Source: Flectobacillus sp049240685
Lineage (GTDB): Bacteria; Bacteroidota; Bacteroidia; Cytophagales; Spirosomataceae
Reading direction: 5' to 3'
Length of the DNA stretch: 34,951 nt
Assembly: GCF_049240685.1 (NCBI RefSeq)
Contig: NZ_JBMLSD010000003.1
Coordinates: forward strand, 1-34,951
Each line of letters starts with the position of its first letter. Within the stretch, counting starts at the first letter, position 1. This document shows positions 25,189 through 33,496 of the stretch, piece after piece. The notes under the pieces are model-generated. The model was not told the origin of the DNA, did no database searches, and saw only the letters and a list, made by a program, of their open reading frames with translations. A program made the translations under genes and the position numbers.

Positions 25189-25449
25189 TTAAGCTTCAGC
25201 AGGAACAACGTCTATGTAAGAACGACCTTTGAAACCTTTTTTGAATTGTACTGTACCACTAACCAAAGCAAACAAAGTATGGTCTTTACCGATACCTACG
25301 TTTTTACCTGGGTTGTGTGCTGTACCTCTTTGACGAACGATGATATTACCAGCAATAGCAGGTTGACCACCGTAAATTTTAACGCCCAAGCGTTTGCTGT
25401 GTGACTCACGGCCGTTCTTCGAACTACCTACACCTTTCTTGTGTGCCAT
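25189..25449 (-). CDS. rpmA: 50S ribosomal protein bL27
   Basis: The 86-residue bL27 protein of the large ribosomal subunit, whose N-terminus reaches the peptidyl transferase centre. The family signature is clear: MAHKKGVGSSKNGRESHSKR, then GNIIVRQRGT and NVGIGKDHTLFALVSG. It starts directly with MAHKK, so it lacks the cleaved N-terminal extension known from Firmicutes. It follows rplU by 80 bases, the nearly universal gene order, and ends before a strong terminator. Confidence 0.98.
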   Translation of the reverse strand: MAHKKGVGSSKNGRESHSKRLGVKIYGGQPAIAGNIIVRQRGTAHNPGKNVGIGKDHTLFALVSGTVQFKKGFKGRSYIDVVPAEA

Positions 25450-25529
25450 TTTTTTGTAATGTTTTTACGTTAAGTTATGAATAATACGACTTAAACCAAA
25501 AGTCTGTTAACTAATAACTTAAGGCTTAA

Positions 25530-25841
25530 TTAGAATGTAATACCTTCGATTAAAACTTTTGTCAAGTCTTGACGGTGACCGTTTTGTTTTTGATAGCCTT
25601 TACGACGTTTCTTTTTGAAAACGATAACTTTTTCGCCACGAACGTGAGCCAAAATTTTACCTGATACAGTTGCACCTTCAACGGTTGGAGCACCTACTTT
25701 GATATCTCCGTCATTGTCAACAAGAAGAACCTTGTCAAAAACTAGTGCAGCGCCTTCCTCACCCGCCAAACGATACGTGTAAAGGTAACGGTCTTTCTCA
25801 ACTTTAAATTGCTGACCAGCGATTTCTACGATTGCGTACAT
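25530..25841 (-). CDS. rplU: 50S ribosomal protein bL21
   Basis: The 103-residue bL21 protein of the large subunit. MYAIVEIAGQQFKVEKDRYLYTYRL, then KVLLVDNDGDIKVGAPTVEG, and the C-terminal VIVFKKKRRKGYQKQNGHRQ are all diagnostic. It is the first gene of the rplU-rpmA unit. The upstream leader of about 95 bases contains a perfect 9-bp inverted repeat (25878-25886 with 25919-25927) that may be a feedback site, since bL21 leaders are known in other phyla. Confidence 0.98.
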   Translation of the reverse strand: MYAIVEIAGQQFKVEKDRYLYTYRLAGEEGAALVFDKVLLVDNDGDIKVGAPTVEGATVSGKILAHVRGEKVIVFKKKRRKGYQKQNGHRQDLTKVLIEGITF

Positions 25842-25877
25842 TGTATTGTATTTTTAAACTAACTAGCTATATTTCAA

Positions 25878-25927
25878 GCAAATGGATTTATTGAAGCTAA
25901 TTAGAGGGTTTGACAAATTCCATTTGC
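25878..25927 (-). promoter_or_regulatory. Candidate ribosomal protein leader of rplU
   Basis: Perfect 9-bp arms GCAAATGGA (25878-25886) and TCCATTTGC (25919-25927), a 32-base loop, inside the predicted 5' leader of rplU-rpmA. A short CCCT/AGGG hairpin (25928-25938) sits just upstream. Function as a bL21 autoregulatory site is inference. Confidence 0.35.
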
Positions 25928-25941
25928 CCCTAAAAGGGACG

Positions 25942-25949
25942 CAAATTTA
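25942..25949 (-). promoter_or_regulatory. Candidate -7 box of rplU-rpmA
   Basis: Exact TAAATTTG on the minus strand about 100 bases upstream of the rplU ATG. At the -33 distance the sequence is TTTCG rather than TTTG. Confidence 0.4.
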
Positions 25950-26306
25950 ACAAGAGATTTTGAATTTGCGAAATCTTGCAAGGACTTTTTTGAAAATATA
26001 AGCTACTAAAAATCAAAACTTTAGATACTTGTGCACGAGTACTTCGCATTTGGCAGCTATTTTATCGAATCATTGGTTCTGTAACAGACCGTTTAGTAAA
26101 TATTTTTTCCTAAACAGTACCTTTTTAATTAGTCTTACGTTTTAATATAAAATACTCAATCAAAAATGAACTAAGTCTTTTATTCTTACGTATTTGCAGT
26201 GTAATTATAGCACTGTTTATCCACGTTTTTTCACACATGTAGCACGTCACAATCCTTTCACAACCTGTCAGATTTTTAAATTCTGATAATTATCTTGTAG
26301 TAATTA

Positions 26307-26314
26307 TACATTTG
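26307..26314 (+). promoter_or_regulatory. Candidate -7 box of the thioredoxin-like gene
   Basis: Exact TACATTTG, 47 bases upstream of the chosen ATG. No TTG lies at the usual -33 distance. It overlaps an in-frame upstream ATG at 26314, which supports the later start. Confidence 0.4.
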
Positions 26315-26361
26315 TGTGGCATTTTGTACTATTTTGTACCCTTTTTAATACATTATCTAAA

Positions 26362-27009
26362 ATGAAATCAGTTATTCATCATATCATCAAAAAAGCCCTT
26401 TTCGCCAATTGTTTGTTCTTTATCATCATACTTTTGGCGAATACTGGCACTGTTAATGCCCAATCTGGCTACAACATTGGTCAAACTGTTAGCGATTTTC
26501 AACTAAAAAATATTGATGGTCGCATGTTATCCTTGAGCGACAATCGTAATGTAAAAGGATACATTGTAGTCTTTACTTGCAATCACTGCCCATTTTCAAA
26601 GGCCTACGATGCAAGGATTGTAGATTTGCACAACAAGTTTGCGTCAAAAGGATATCCAGTGATTGCGATTAATCCAAACGACCCCAATGCTTACGAAGAA
26701 GATTCATTTGCCAATATGAGACTGACAGCACCAAGTAAAGGTTTTACATTTCCGTATTTGCAAGATGAAACACAAGAAGTAGCCAAAGCTTTTGGTGCAA
26801 CCAGAACGCCATCGTGCTTTGTACTCAAAAAAGAAGGAGACAGATTTACGGTACAGTACATTGGTGCCATAGACGACAATACGCAGGATGCCAGTGCAGT
26901 AAACAAAAAGTTTGTTGAAGATGCTGTTAATAATCTATTGGCCGGACGCCCAGTAATGGTAAATAATACCAAAGCTGTTGGTTGCGCTATTAAATGGAAG
27001 AGCTTCTAA
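26362..27009 (+). CDS. Exported thioredoxin-fold (AhpC/TSA-Redoxin like) protein
   Basis: The start at 26362 gives a 215-residue protein with a signal peptide (LFANCLFFIIILLANTGTVNAQ); the in-frame ATG at 26314 lies on the promoter box and adds 16 unlikely residues. The mature part is a redoxin domain: VGQ-like strand IGQTVSDFQLKNIDGR, then FTCNHCPFSKAYD with the pair Cys73-x-x-Cys76, AINPND, and the cis-proline loop TRTPSC with a further cysteine next to it. The CNHCPF form is typical of a peroxiredoxin-like subgroup, not a classic CGPC thioredoxin. A periplasmic thiol-disulfide or peroxide role is likely; the partner is unknown. A strong hairpin terminator follows. Confidence 0.87.
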   Translation: MKSVIHHIIKKALFANCLFFIIILLANTGTVNAQSGYNIGQTVSDFQLKNIDGRMLSLSDNRNVKGYIVVFTCNHCPFSKAYDARIVDLHNKFASKGYPVIAINPNDPNAYEEDSFANMRLTAPSKGFTFPYLQDETQEVAKAFGATRTPSCFVLKKEGDRFTVQYIGAIDDNTQDASAVNKKFVEDAVNNLLAGRPVMVNNTKAVGCAIKWKSF

Positions 27010-27018
27010 TACAGTAAA

Positions 27019-27071
27019 TTAGATACAAAAAAGAGGGCGTTGCTTGGCGATGCCCTCTTTTTTGTATCTAA
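27019..27071 (+). terminator. Strong terminator after the thioredoxin-like gene
   Basis: Perfect 20-bp arms TTAGATACAAAAAAGAGGGC (27019-27038) and its complement (27052-27071) with a 13-base loop; the T-run is inside the second arm. It isolates mazG from the gene before it. Confidence 0.85.
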
Positions 27072-27136
27072 CCAACGAGAAAATGTATATTTTTTTGAGT
27101 ATTATTACTACAAAACCCAAAAAGTCCTATTATACA

Positions 27137-27170
27137 TTGGGGATTTTATAAATAACTTTCACTAACTTTG
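27137..27170 (+). promoter_or_regulatory. Promoter of mazG
   Basis: Exact -7 box TAACTTTG (27163-27170) with TTG (27137-27139) 23 bases upstream, at the long end of the usual spacing. The leader would be about 28 bases. Confidence 0.5.
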
Positions 27171-27203
27171 TAAGCACAACAAACGTATTGGGAACAGGAA
27201 AGG

Positions 27204-28010
27204 ATGGAATTTGAAGCTTTACCCGAAAGAAGAAAAGAACAATTGATGGCATTTGACCGCCTCTTAACAATCATGGATGAGTTGAGAGAGCAGTGTCCTT
27301 GGGATAAAAAACAAACCATCGATTCGTTGCGTCATTTGACGATTGAAGAAACCTACGAGCTTTCGGATGCCATCGTAGAAGGAGATATGCCAGAAATCAA
27401 AAAAGAAATTGGCGACATAATGCTTCACATGGTTTTTTATTCAAAAATTGCTTCTGAAACCAATACTTTTGATATTGCAGATGTTCTGAATGGTCTTTGT
27501 GAAAAATTGATTTTCCGTCATCCACATATTTATGGTGATGTAAAAGCAGAAACCGAGGAGCAAGTTAAGCAAAATTGGGAAGCACTTAAGATGAAAGAGG
27601 GCAACAAATCGGTGTTGGCTGGTGTACCAAAATCGCTTCCTGCTTTAGTAAAGGCCATGCGTATTCAGGAAAAAGCTCGTGGAGCTGGCTTCGACTGGGA
27701 GGAAAAAGAACAGGTTTGGGAGAAAGTCGAAGAAGAAATGCAAGAATTCAAAGCTGAGTTTAACGTTGTTGAAAAATCAACGATTGATTCAGAAAAGGCC
27801 GAAGCAGAATTTGGGGATTTATTATTTTCATTGGTCAATTACGCAAGATTTATCAATATCAATGTTGAATCAGCTTTGGAAAGAACCAACAAAAAGTTCA
27901 TCAAGCGATTCCAGCATATTGAATCAAGAGCGAAAGAACAAGGTAAAACCTTACAAGATATGACCCTAGCCGAAATGGATGTGTATTGGGAAGAGGCAAA
28001 AAGGCTGTAA
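27204..28010 (+). CDS. mazG: Nucleoside triphosphate pyrophosphohydrolase MazG
   Basis: Hydrolyses (d)NTPs to monophosphate and pyrophosphate, cleaning the nucleotide pool; in E. coli it also lowers ppGpp. The 268-residue length with two MazG domains is standard. The first domain shows REQCPWDKKQTIDSLRHLTIEETYELSDAI and KEIGDIMLHMVFYSKIA, giving the ExxE and ExxD metal ligands. The second shows KVEEEMQEFKAEF and EAEFGDLLFSLVNYARF. KMKEGNKSVLAGVP links them. The start is supported by the AGGAAAGG stretch just upstream and the promoter at 27137-27170. It converges on the fucosidase gene with a terminator between. Confidence 0.96.
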   Translation: MEFEALPERRKEQLMAFDRLLTIMDELREQCPWDKKQTIDSLRHLTIEETYELSDAIVEGDMPEIKKEIGDIMLHMVFYSKIASETNTFDIADVLNGLCEKLIFRHPHIYGDVKAETEEQVKQNWEALKMKEGNKSVLAGVPKSLPALVKAMRIQEKARGAGFDWEEKEQVWEKVEEEMQEFKAEFNVVEKSTIDSEKAEAEFGDLLFSLVNYARFININVESALERTNKKFIKRFQHIESRAKEQGKTLQDMTLAEMDVYWEEAKRL

Positions 28011-28067
28011 TTGAACAAATAATGTTCAAGTCGAAGATTCAAAATTTAATTTTGAGAGTGAAACCAG

Positions 28068-28096
28068 AAACCCGTTAGCTTGTAGCCTTCGGGTTT
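28068..28096. terminator. Bidirectional terminator between mazG and the fucosidase gene
   Basis: Arms AAACCCG (28068-28074) and CGGGTTT (28090-28096) with a T-run after on the plus strand. The arms are short, so it is moderately strong. Confidence 0.65.
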
Positions 28097-28103
28097 TTAT
28101 TTT

Positions 28104-29507
28104 TTATAATGCACCCGAAATCTTAAAGACCCAAGCATATTCACTTGGATTGACATCGGGCGTAAGAGCAGGAGGCGTTATGGTCAGCGTATTTCCTTTT
28201 TTCTGAACTTTAATAGCTCCGTTGTATCCCAACATACTTACTGTACCGCCCGAAACACCCTCGATGGTAACAGGCATATTTTTCCATTGAGTCAATAGCA
28301 CATATAAATCTTTATTTTTCTTGGTAAAGAAAACCTTAGTCTCAGGAGTAACTTTCGGTGATTTTTCCCATTTACGAGTACCATAAATAGCTTCTCCGTT
28401 AATTTTCAACCATTTTCCCATATCTGCCAAGCGCTGTTGCATAATCACAGGAATACGTCCATCGGCTGTTGGGCCTACGTTTAGCAACAAGTTTCCTCCA
28501 CGAGCAACTTTATCAATCAGAATATCTATCAACTGTTTAGAAGAGGAATAGTCTTCTAAATTTTCATTTCTATTATAGCCAAAAGAAGAACCAATACCTC
28601 GGCATTCTTCCCAAGGATGAGCTATTTCCATAGTACTCGAATTGGCATCATGTACCAAATCATATTCGGTAGTATAAATTCCTCCGTGTTTGCTTCGAGT
28701 TTCTTTTCCCCAACGGTCATTTACGACCACCTCAGCTTTTGATGGCGAATCATTATAAAGCCATGCCAAAAACTCCGTACTTTTCCATTTTTCGGAAGGA
28801 TGATCCCACTCGCCGTCCGTCCACAAAATATCTGGAGTATATCGCGTCACCAAATCTTTCATTTGTGGAATCATGTGCGAAGTCACATAAGCATCCACAT
28901 CCTTTTTGTATAAAGGATTAAACCATTCATATAAGGAATAATAAAAACCCATACGTAAGCCTTTACCTTTTACTGCCTTTGTCAAATCACCCGCAATATC
29001 ACGATGAGGGTTCAAATCTACGGCATTCCAATTCCAAGCCTGAGCACTTGGCCAAAGCGTATATCCTTCGTGATGCTTGGAAGTGAGGACTACATATTTA
29101 GCACCAGCATTTTCAAAAATATTTGCCCAGTCGTTTGGCTCATACATTTCGCAAGTAAATCCTTTGGCAAAATCTTGATACTTAACATCTTTTCCAAAAG
29201 CTTTTTCATGAAAGGCTAGGGTAGAAGCATACCCAGGTCTTTTAGAATTAGTTAAGGTTTGCCAATACCATTCCGAATATCGATCATAAATACCGACATT
29301 GTTCTTGGCGGTAGGTCCCCAAGCGGGTACCGAAAATAGCCCCCAATGAATAAAGATTCCGAATTTGGCATCTTCAAACCAGCTAGGAATAGGACGTGAA
29401 TCAATCGAAGCCCAATTGGCTTGATATTGTTGGGCACTCGATGTAGTTAAACCAAGAACTCCACCGCAAAGTACTGTTAGACAAGTTTTTAAAAATTTTC
29501 TTTTCAT
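28104..29507 (-). CDS. Secreted alpha-L-fucosidase, GH29
   Basis: Removes terminal alpha-L-fucose from glycans outside the cytoplasm. The 467-residue protein begins with a signal peptide (MKRKFLKTCLTVLCGGVLGL... cut after SSA). GH29 marks are WFEDAKFGIFIHWGLFSVPAW, YVVLTSKHHEGYTLWPS, GFYYSLYEWFNP, the nucleophile aspartate in ILWTDGEWDHP (about 228), and LLLNVGPTADGRIP. A beta-sandwich domain of ~90 residues ends the chain. It is alone: no SusC/SusD pair, sulfatase or other glycosidase lies beside it, so it is not part of a visible polysaccharide utilisation locus. The specific linkage is unknown. Confidence 0.95.
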   Translation of the reverse strand: MKRKFLKTCLTVLCGGVLGLTTSSAQQYQANWASIDSRPIPSWFEDAKFGIFIHWGLFSVPAWGPTAKNNVGIYDRYSEWYWQTLTNSKRPGYASTLAFHEKAFGKDVKYQDFAKGFTCEMYEPNDWANIFENAGAKYVVLTSKHHEGYTLWPSAQAWNWNAVDLNPHRDIAGDLTKAVKGKGLRMGFYYSLYEWFNPLYKKDVDAYVTSHMIPQMKDLVTRYTPDILWTDGEWDHPSEKWKSTEFLAWLYNDSPSKAEVVVNDRWGKETRSKHGGIYTTEYDLVHDANSSTMEIAHPWEECRGIGSSFGYNRNENLEDYSSSKQLIDILIDKVARGGNLLLNVGPTADGRIPVIMQQRLADMGKWLKINGEAIYGTRKWEKSPKVTPETKVFFTKKNKDLYVLLTQWKNMPVTIEGVSGGTVSMLGYNGAIKVQKKGNTLTITPPALTPDVNPSEYAWVFKISGAL

Positions 29508-29721
29508 AGAATGAGGAAATTGATTTTATTCAGAAAAGTACAAAATACCTATTAATACTCTGTTGGGTTTTGAGTGATAGGTGTATTAAATATTTGGGAT
29601 TACAAGTCCGAAACCAAAGCCTTTTCTTTGTCGTTATGATTGAAGGGGATATTATATTTTAAGGGATTCGATTGGCTTATTATTAGATTACACTTAATTT
29701 TATACATAAAAATCAAGCGGA

Positions 29722-31749
29722 ATGGAATTTCAACTTTGTTCAGAATATCAGCCTACTGGCGACCAGCCAAAAGCTATCGCGCAGTTGGTAGAAGGAATAC
29801 AAAATGGAGAACAAGCGCAAACGCTATTAGGAGTAACGGGGTCGGGTAAAACATTTACCGTTGCCAATACTATTGCTCAAGTTAATAAGCCAACGTTAAT
29901 CTTGAGTCACAACAAAACACTGGCGGCCCAGCTCTATGGAGAATTTAAACAGTTTTTTCCTAACAATGCAGTAGAATACTTCATTTCATATTATGACTAC
30001 TATCAGCCCGAAGCATACATTGCCACCACGAATACTTATATAGAAAAAGACCTTGCAATCAATCAAGAAATTGACAAGCTTCGTCTCTCGACGACTTCAT
30101 CGCTTATGTCTGGCCGAAGAGATATCATTGTGGTTGCGTCAGTTTCTTGCATTTATGGTATGGGCAACCCAGAAGAGTATCGAAAAAGTATCTTACGTAT
30201 TGCTGTAGGCGAAATTATTTCCCGAAACCAGTTTTTGTTTCGTTTAGTAGAAATCCTTTACTCAAGAACCGAAGCAGAATTTCAAAGAGGCAATTTTCGG
30301 GTAAAAGGTGACACGGTAGATATCTACGTACCCTATGCTGACTTTGGCTATCGTATTATCTTCTTCGGCGATGAGATTGAGGCTATCCAACGCATAGACC
30401 CCATTTCAGGCAAGAAGTTGTCTGACGAAAAAATGGTAGCCATCTTCCCTGCCAATTTGTTTGTCACAGGTAGAGATGTACTGATGCGCGCCATCAACGA
30501 AATCCAAGATGACTTAGTTGGGCAAATCAAATTCTTTGAAAAAGAAGGTCGAATGGCTGAGGCTGAAAGAATCAAACAAAGAACCGAGTTTGATATGGAG
30601 ATGATGCGCGAGTTGGGCTATTGTTCAGGTATCGAAAATTACTCAAGATATTTTGATAGAAGACAAGCAGGACAAAGACCCTTCTGCTTATTAGACTTTT
30701 TCCCTGAAGACTTTTTATTAGTAATAGACGAAAGTCATGTAACCATTCCACAAATCAGAGCTATGTGGGGTGGCGACCGCTCAAGAAAAGAGTCATTGGT
30801 GGACTATGGTTTCCGTTTGCCAAGTGCGATGGATAACCGACCACTAACCTTCCAAGAGTTTGAAGACATTAGTAGACAAAGCATTTTTGTAAGTGCAACC
30901 CCAGCCGACTACGAACTTCGTCGTTCGGAAGGGGTTGTTGTAGAACAAATCATTCGTCCAACAGGTTTGCTCGACCCAGAAATAGAAGTACGACCAAGTT
31001 TGAATCAGATTGATGATTTGTTGGAAGAAGTACACATAAGAATTGAAAGGGAAGAAAGAGTGCTGGTAACCACACTTACCAAACGAATGGCAGAAGAACT
31101 TTCAAAATATATGGAGAGAGTGGGTATCAAATGTAGATATATCCACTCGGAGGTGAAAGCCTTGGAGCGTGTCGAAATTTTAAGAGAACTCAGACTTGGC
31201 GTATTTGATGTATTGGTTGGAGTAAACCTTTTGCGTGAGGGTTTGGATTTGCCAGAGGTGTCATTGGTAGCCATTATGGACGCCGACAAAGAAGGTTTCT
31301 TAAGAGATATTCGCTCATTAATTCAAACAATTGGTCGTGCGGCTAGAAATGACCAAGGGAAAGTACTTATGTATGCCGACCGTATTACGGGTTCTATGCA
31401 AAAAGCCATTGATGAAACTACAAGACGCAGAGCTATCCAAATGGAGTATAACTTTGAGCATGGTATTACACCCAAAACTATACTTCGCTCGAAACAAGCT
31501 ATCATCGAACAAACCTCTATTGCCGATGTTATGGGCAAACCAACAAAGACTAATTACTATGTTGAACCCCAGGATGTGCAATTGGCTGCTGACCCAGTGT
31601 TGGCTTATATGTCCAAACCCGAAATTGAAGCACAAATTAAGAAAGTACAGAATGAAATGGATAAAGCAGCCAAAGAACTCGACTTTATTGCAGCCGCTCG
31701 CCTAAGAGACGAAATGTTTGGATTGAAGAAATTGTTGGAAGGAAAGTAA
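29722..31749 (+). CDS. uvrB: Excinuclease ABC subunit B
   Basis: The DNA damage verification helicase of nucleotide excision repair, working with UvrA and UvrC. The 675-residue length is normal. Visible parts are Walker A GVTGSGKT (residues 37-44), the beta-hairpin segment YYDYYQPEAYI, the UvrA-binding region around residues 150-250, the DESH Walker B (about 336-339), the helicase motifs GVNLLREGLDLPEVSLVAIMDADKEGFLR and QTIGRAARN, and the C-terminal UVR domain (AKELDFIAAARLRDEM) that contacts UvrC. No LexA-type box is recognisable upstream in this phylum. It stands alone on the plus strand, 116 bases before the ArsC-like gene, with no terminator that I can see between them. Confidence 0.98.
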   Translation: MEFQLCSEYQPTGDQPKAIAQLVEGIQNGEQAQTLLGVTGSGKTFTVANTIAQVNKPTLILSHNKTLAAQLYGEFKQFFPNNAVEYFISYYDYYQPEAYIATTNTYIEKDLAINQEIDKLRLSTTSSLMSGRRDIIVVASVSCIYGMGNPEEYRKSILRIAVGEIISRNQFLFRLVEILYSRTEAEFQRGNFRVKGDTVDIYVPYADFGYRIIFFGDEIEAIQRIDPISGKKLSDEKMVAIFPANLFVTGRDVLMRAINEIQDDLVGQIKFFEKEGRMAEAERIKQRTEFDMEMMRELGYCSGIENYSRYFDRRQAGQRPFCLLDFFPEDFLLVIDESHVTIPQIRAMWGGDRSRKESLVDYGFRLPSAMDNRPLTFQEFEDISRQSIFVSATPADYELRRSEGVVVEQIIRPTGLLDPEIEVRPSLNQIDDLLEEVHIRIEREERVLVTTLTKRMAEELSKYMERVGIKCRYIHSEVKALERVEILRELRLGVFDVLVGVNLLREGLDLPEVSLVAIMDADKEGFLRDIRSLIQTIGRAARNDQGKVLMYADRITGSMQKAIDETTRRRAIQMEYNFEHGITPKTILRSKQAIIEQTSIADVMGKPTKTNYYVEPQDVQLAADPVLAYMSKPEIEAQIKKVQNEMDKAAKELDFIAAARLRDEMFGLKKLLEGK

Positions 31750-31752
31750 ATA

Positions 31753-31788
31753 GAGTGCGAAGTTTTGAGTGCGGAGTGGTGAGTTGTC
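31753..31788 (+). repeat. Imperfect 14-bp tandem repeat
   Basis: GAGTGCGAAGTTTT (31753-31766), GAGTGCGGAGTGGT (31767-31780) and a partial GAGTTGTC (31781-31788), right after uvrB. The G-rich words differ from the AT-rich surroundings. Confidence 0.5.
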
Positions 31789-31864
31789 TTTTGTCCTTGC
31801 CTAAAAAACTCTATTGATGGACTATATCATCTGGAAGTAAATTTTCATATAAAAAAAACACCCC

Positions 31865-32209
31865 ATGTACAAAGTATACGGAATACCGAATTGTGATACG
31901 GTAAAAAAAGCCCTTACTTGGCTTAAGGAACATGATATTCCTTTTGAATTCCATAATTTCAAAAAGGAGGGAATCTCTCAGGAAAAGTTAGAAGCTTGGT
32001 TAGAAAAATATCCTTGGGAAACCCTTGTGAATAAAGCAGGAACCACTTGGAAAAAACTAGACGAAAGTCAAAAAGCAACAGATACTGCTTCGGCAATCCA
32101 ATTGATGATGGAACAAACCTCTGTAATCAAGCGTCCTGTTTTAGAAAAAGAGGAGATTATTTCGGTAGGTTTCAAACCAGAATTATTTGAAGGTATCTTT
32201 CAATCATAA
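31865..32209 (+). CDS. ArsC/Spx/YffB family thioredoxin-fold protein
   Basis: A 114-residue protein: MYKVYGIPNCDTVKKALTWLKEH has the single cysteine of the NCDT motif near residue 10 and no CxxC, as in YffB-type members rather than Spx with CxxC. The middle FHNFKKEGISQEKLEAWLEK and the C-terminal IKRPVLEKEE complete the ArsC fold. The family includes glutaredoxin-dependent arsenate reductases, but no arsenic genes are nearby and YffB-like members may act on glutathione conjugates, so arsenate reduction is not assured. It is followed by a strong bidirectional terminator shared with pdhA. Confidence 0.85.
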   Translation: MYKVYGIPNCDTVKKALTWLKEHDIPFEFHNFKKEGISQEKLEAWLEKYPWETLVNKAGTTWKKLDESQKATDTASAIQLMMEQTSVIKRPVLEKEEIISVGFKPELFEGIFQS

Positions 32210-32232
32210 AACGGTTTGTTGAGACGAAATAA

Positions 32233-32276
32233 AAAAGCCCCAATAACTTTACTCACGTAAAACTATTGGGGCTTTT
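32233..32276. terminator. Bidirectional terminator between the ArsC-like gene and pdhA
   Basis: Perfect 13-bp arms AAAAGCCCCAATA (32233-32245) and TATTGGGGCTTTT (32264-32276), flanked by an A-run and a short T-run. Confidence 0.88.
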
Positions 32277-32290
32277 ATCATACAAGATGA

Positions 32291-33298
32291 TTATTCTACT
32301 GGGAATGGATATTCGTCAACATACACATCTTTGTATGCTTCAGAAGCATCTGGCCAAGGTGATTCTTCTGCAAATTTAACAGACTCTTCAACTCTTGCCT
32401 TGATTTTAGCATCGATAGCAGCCAAATCTTCTTCTGTAGCAAATGCGTTTTCTAAGATGGCTTGTCTAACTTGCTCGATTGGGTCACGCATTTTGTATGC
32501 CTCCACTTCCTCTTTAGTACGGTACTTCTGAGGGTCAGACATAGAGTGACCTCTATAACGGTAAGTTTTGAATTCTAAGAAAGTTGGACCTTCACCTGCA
32601 CGAGCACGCTCAGCTGCACGAGAAACTGCCTCATGAACTGCTTCTACGCTCATTGCATCAACTGGCTCTGATGGCATGTCGTAGGCCTCACCAATTGTAT
32701 AAAGATCTGTAACGTTTGAGGTACGAGTAACCGAAGTACCCATCGCATATCCGTTGTTTTCTACAACAAAGATTACGGGTAGCTTCCATGTCATAGCCAT
32801 ATTGAAGGCCTCGTGTAATGCACCTTGACGAACAGCACCGTCACCAAAGTAACAAATACAAAGATTACCTGTTTTGTTATATTTTTCAGCAAATGCCAAA
32901 CCAGCTCCAAGCGGGATTTGAGCACCTACAATACCATGACCACCTACAAAACCAACTGATTTATCGAAAATGTGCATAGAACCACCTTTACCTTTCGAAA
33001 TACCAGTAGCTTTTCCGAACATTTCAGCCATGATAGTGTTTGGGTCCGAACCCAACGCCAATGGAATACCATGGTCACGATAAGCTGTTATATATTTGTC
33101 GCCTTCACGAAGTGCCGATGCTGCTCCAGAAGAACAAGCCTCTTGTCCGATGTAAAGGTGGCAAAAACCACGAATCTTTTGCTGACCATACAACTGTCCT
33201 GTACGCTCTTCAAATTTACGTTGAAGCATCATTGACTCGTACCAGTACATGTAGGTCTCTTTCGAGTATTTTACTTTGTTTTCAGCTTTCTTTGCCAT
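32291..33298 (-). CDS. pdhA: Pyruvate dehydrogenase E1 component, alpha subunit
   Basis: With the beta subunit it decarboxylates pyruvate using thiamine diphosphate and passes the acetyl group to E2 lipoyl domains. The 335-residue length fits alpha2beta2-type E1. Visible are QEACSSGAASAL, YRDHGIPLALG, GKGGSMHIFDKSVGFVGGHGIVGAQIPLGAGLAFA, and the thiamine-binding motif from GDGAVRQG (about 148) to VENNGYAM (about 178). The loop YRYRGHSMSDPQKYR is the mobile loop over the active site. The beta subunit gene is not in this window next to it; the terminator just after its stop shows they are not in one operon here. The leader is about 160 bases and structured. Confidence 0.96.
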   Translation of the reverse strand: MAKKAENKVKYSKETYMYWYESMMLQRKFEERTGQLYGQQKIRGFCHLYIGQEACSSGAASALREGDKYITAYRDHGIPLALGSDPNTIMAEMFGKATGISKGKGGSMHIFDKSVGFVGGHGIVGAQIPLGAGLAFAEKYNKTGNLCICYFGDGAVRQGALHEAFNMAMTWKLPVIFVVENNGYAMGTSVTRTSNVTDLYTIGEAYDMPSEPVDAMSVEAVHEAVSRAAERARAGEGPTFLEFKTYRYRGHSMSDPQKYRTKEEVEAYKMRDPIEQVRQAILENAFATEEDLAAIDAKIKARVEESVKFAEESPWPDASEAYKDVYVDEYPFPVE

Positions 33299-33464
33299 TT
33301 TTCAAAATGAGTGAATGAGTGATTAACTTACGTTGAATCTTACGATTAAGTAAATGAGGGAATAAAATAAACGTCTTATTCGCTCTTGCTCACCTGGAAC
33401 TGCTATCCCATTGTGGGCTACACAGGATTTTGTAATCCCCCGAAACAGGCGTTAATTTGCAATG

Positions 33465-33496
33465 CGAAATTAGTACAAAACCAAGAACCGACCAAA
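33465..33496 (-). promoter_or_regulatory. Candidate promoter of pdhA
   Basis: On the minus strand TTTG (33493-33496), a 20-base spacer and TAATTTCG (33465-33472), one mismatch from the TAnnTTTG box. Confidence 0.45.

Larger units (their letters stand above)
25842..26361. other. Divergent intergenic region, rplU / thioredoxin-like gene
   Basis: About 520 bases without a gene. On the rplU side it holds a leader with an inverted repeat and a -7 box (25942-25949). On the other side it holds a -7 box TACATTTG (26307-26314), a tandem ATTTTGTAC pair (26321-26339), and a small inverted repeat CAGTG/CACTG (26197-26215). The centre (about 25980-26190) is plain AT-rich sequence in which I see no RNA gene or ORF worth naming. 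Confidence 0.5.

Noticed and set aside
28104..29507. Possible polysaccharide utilisation locus around the fucosidase
   Set aside because: Neighbours are mazG and uvrB; no SusC/SusD, sensor or further glycosidase is present.
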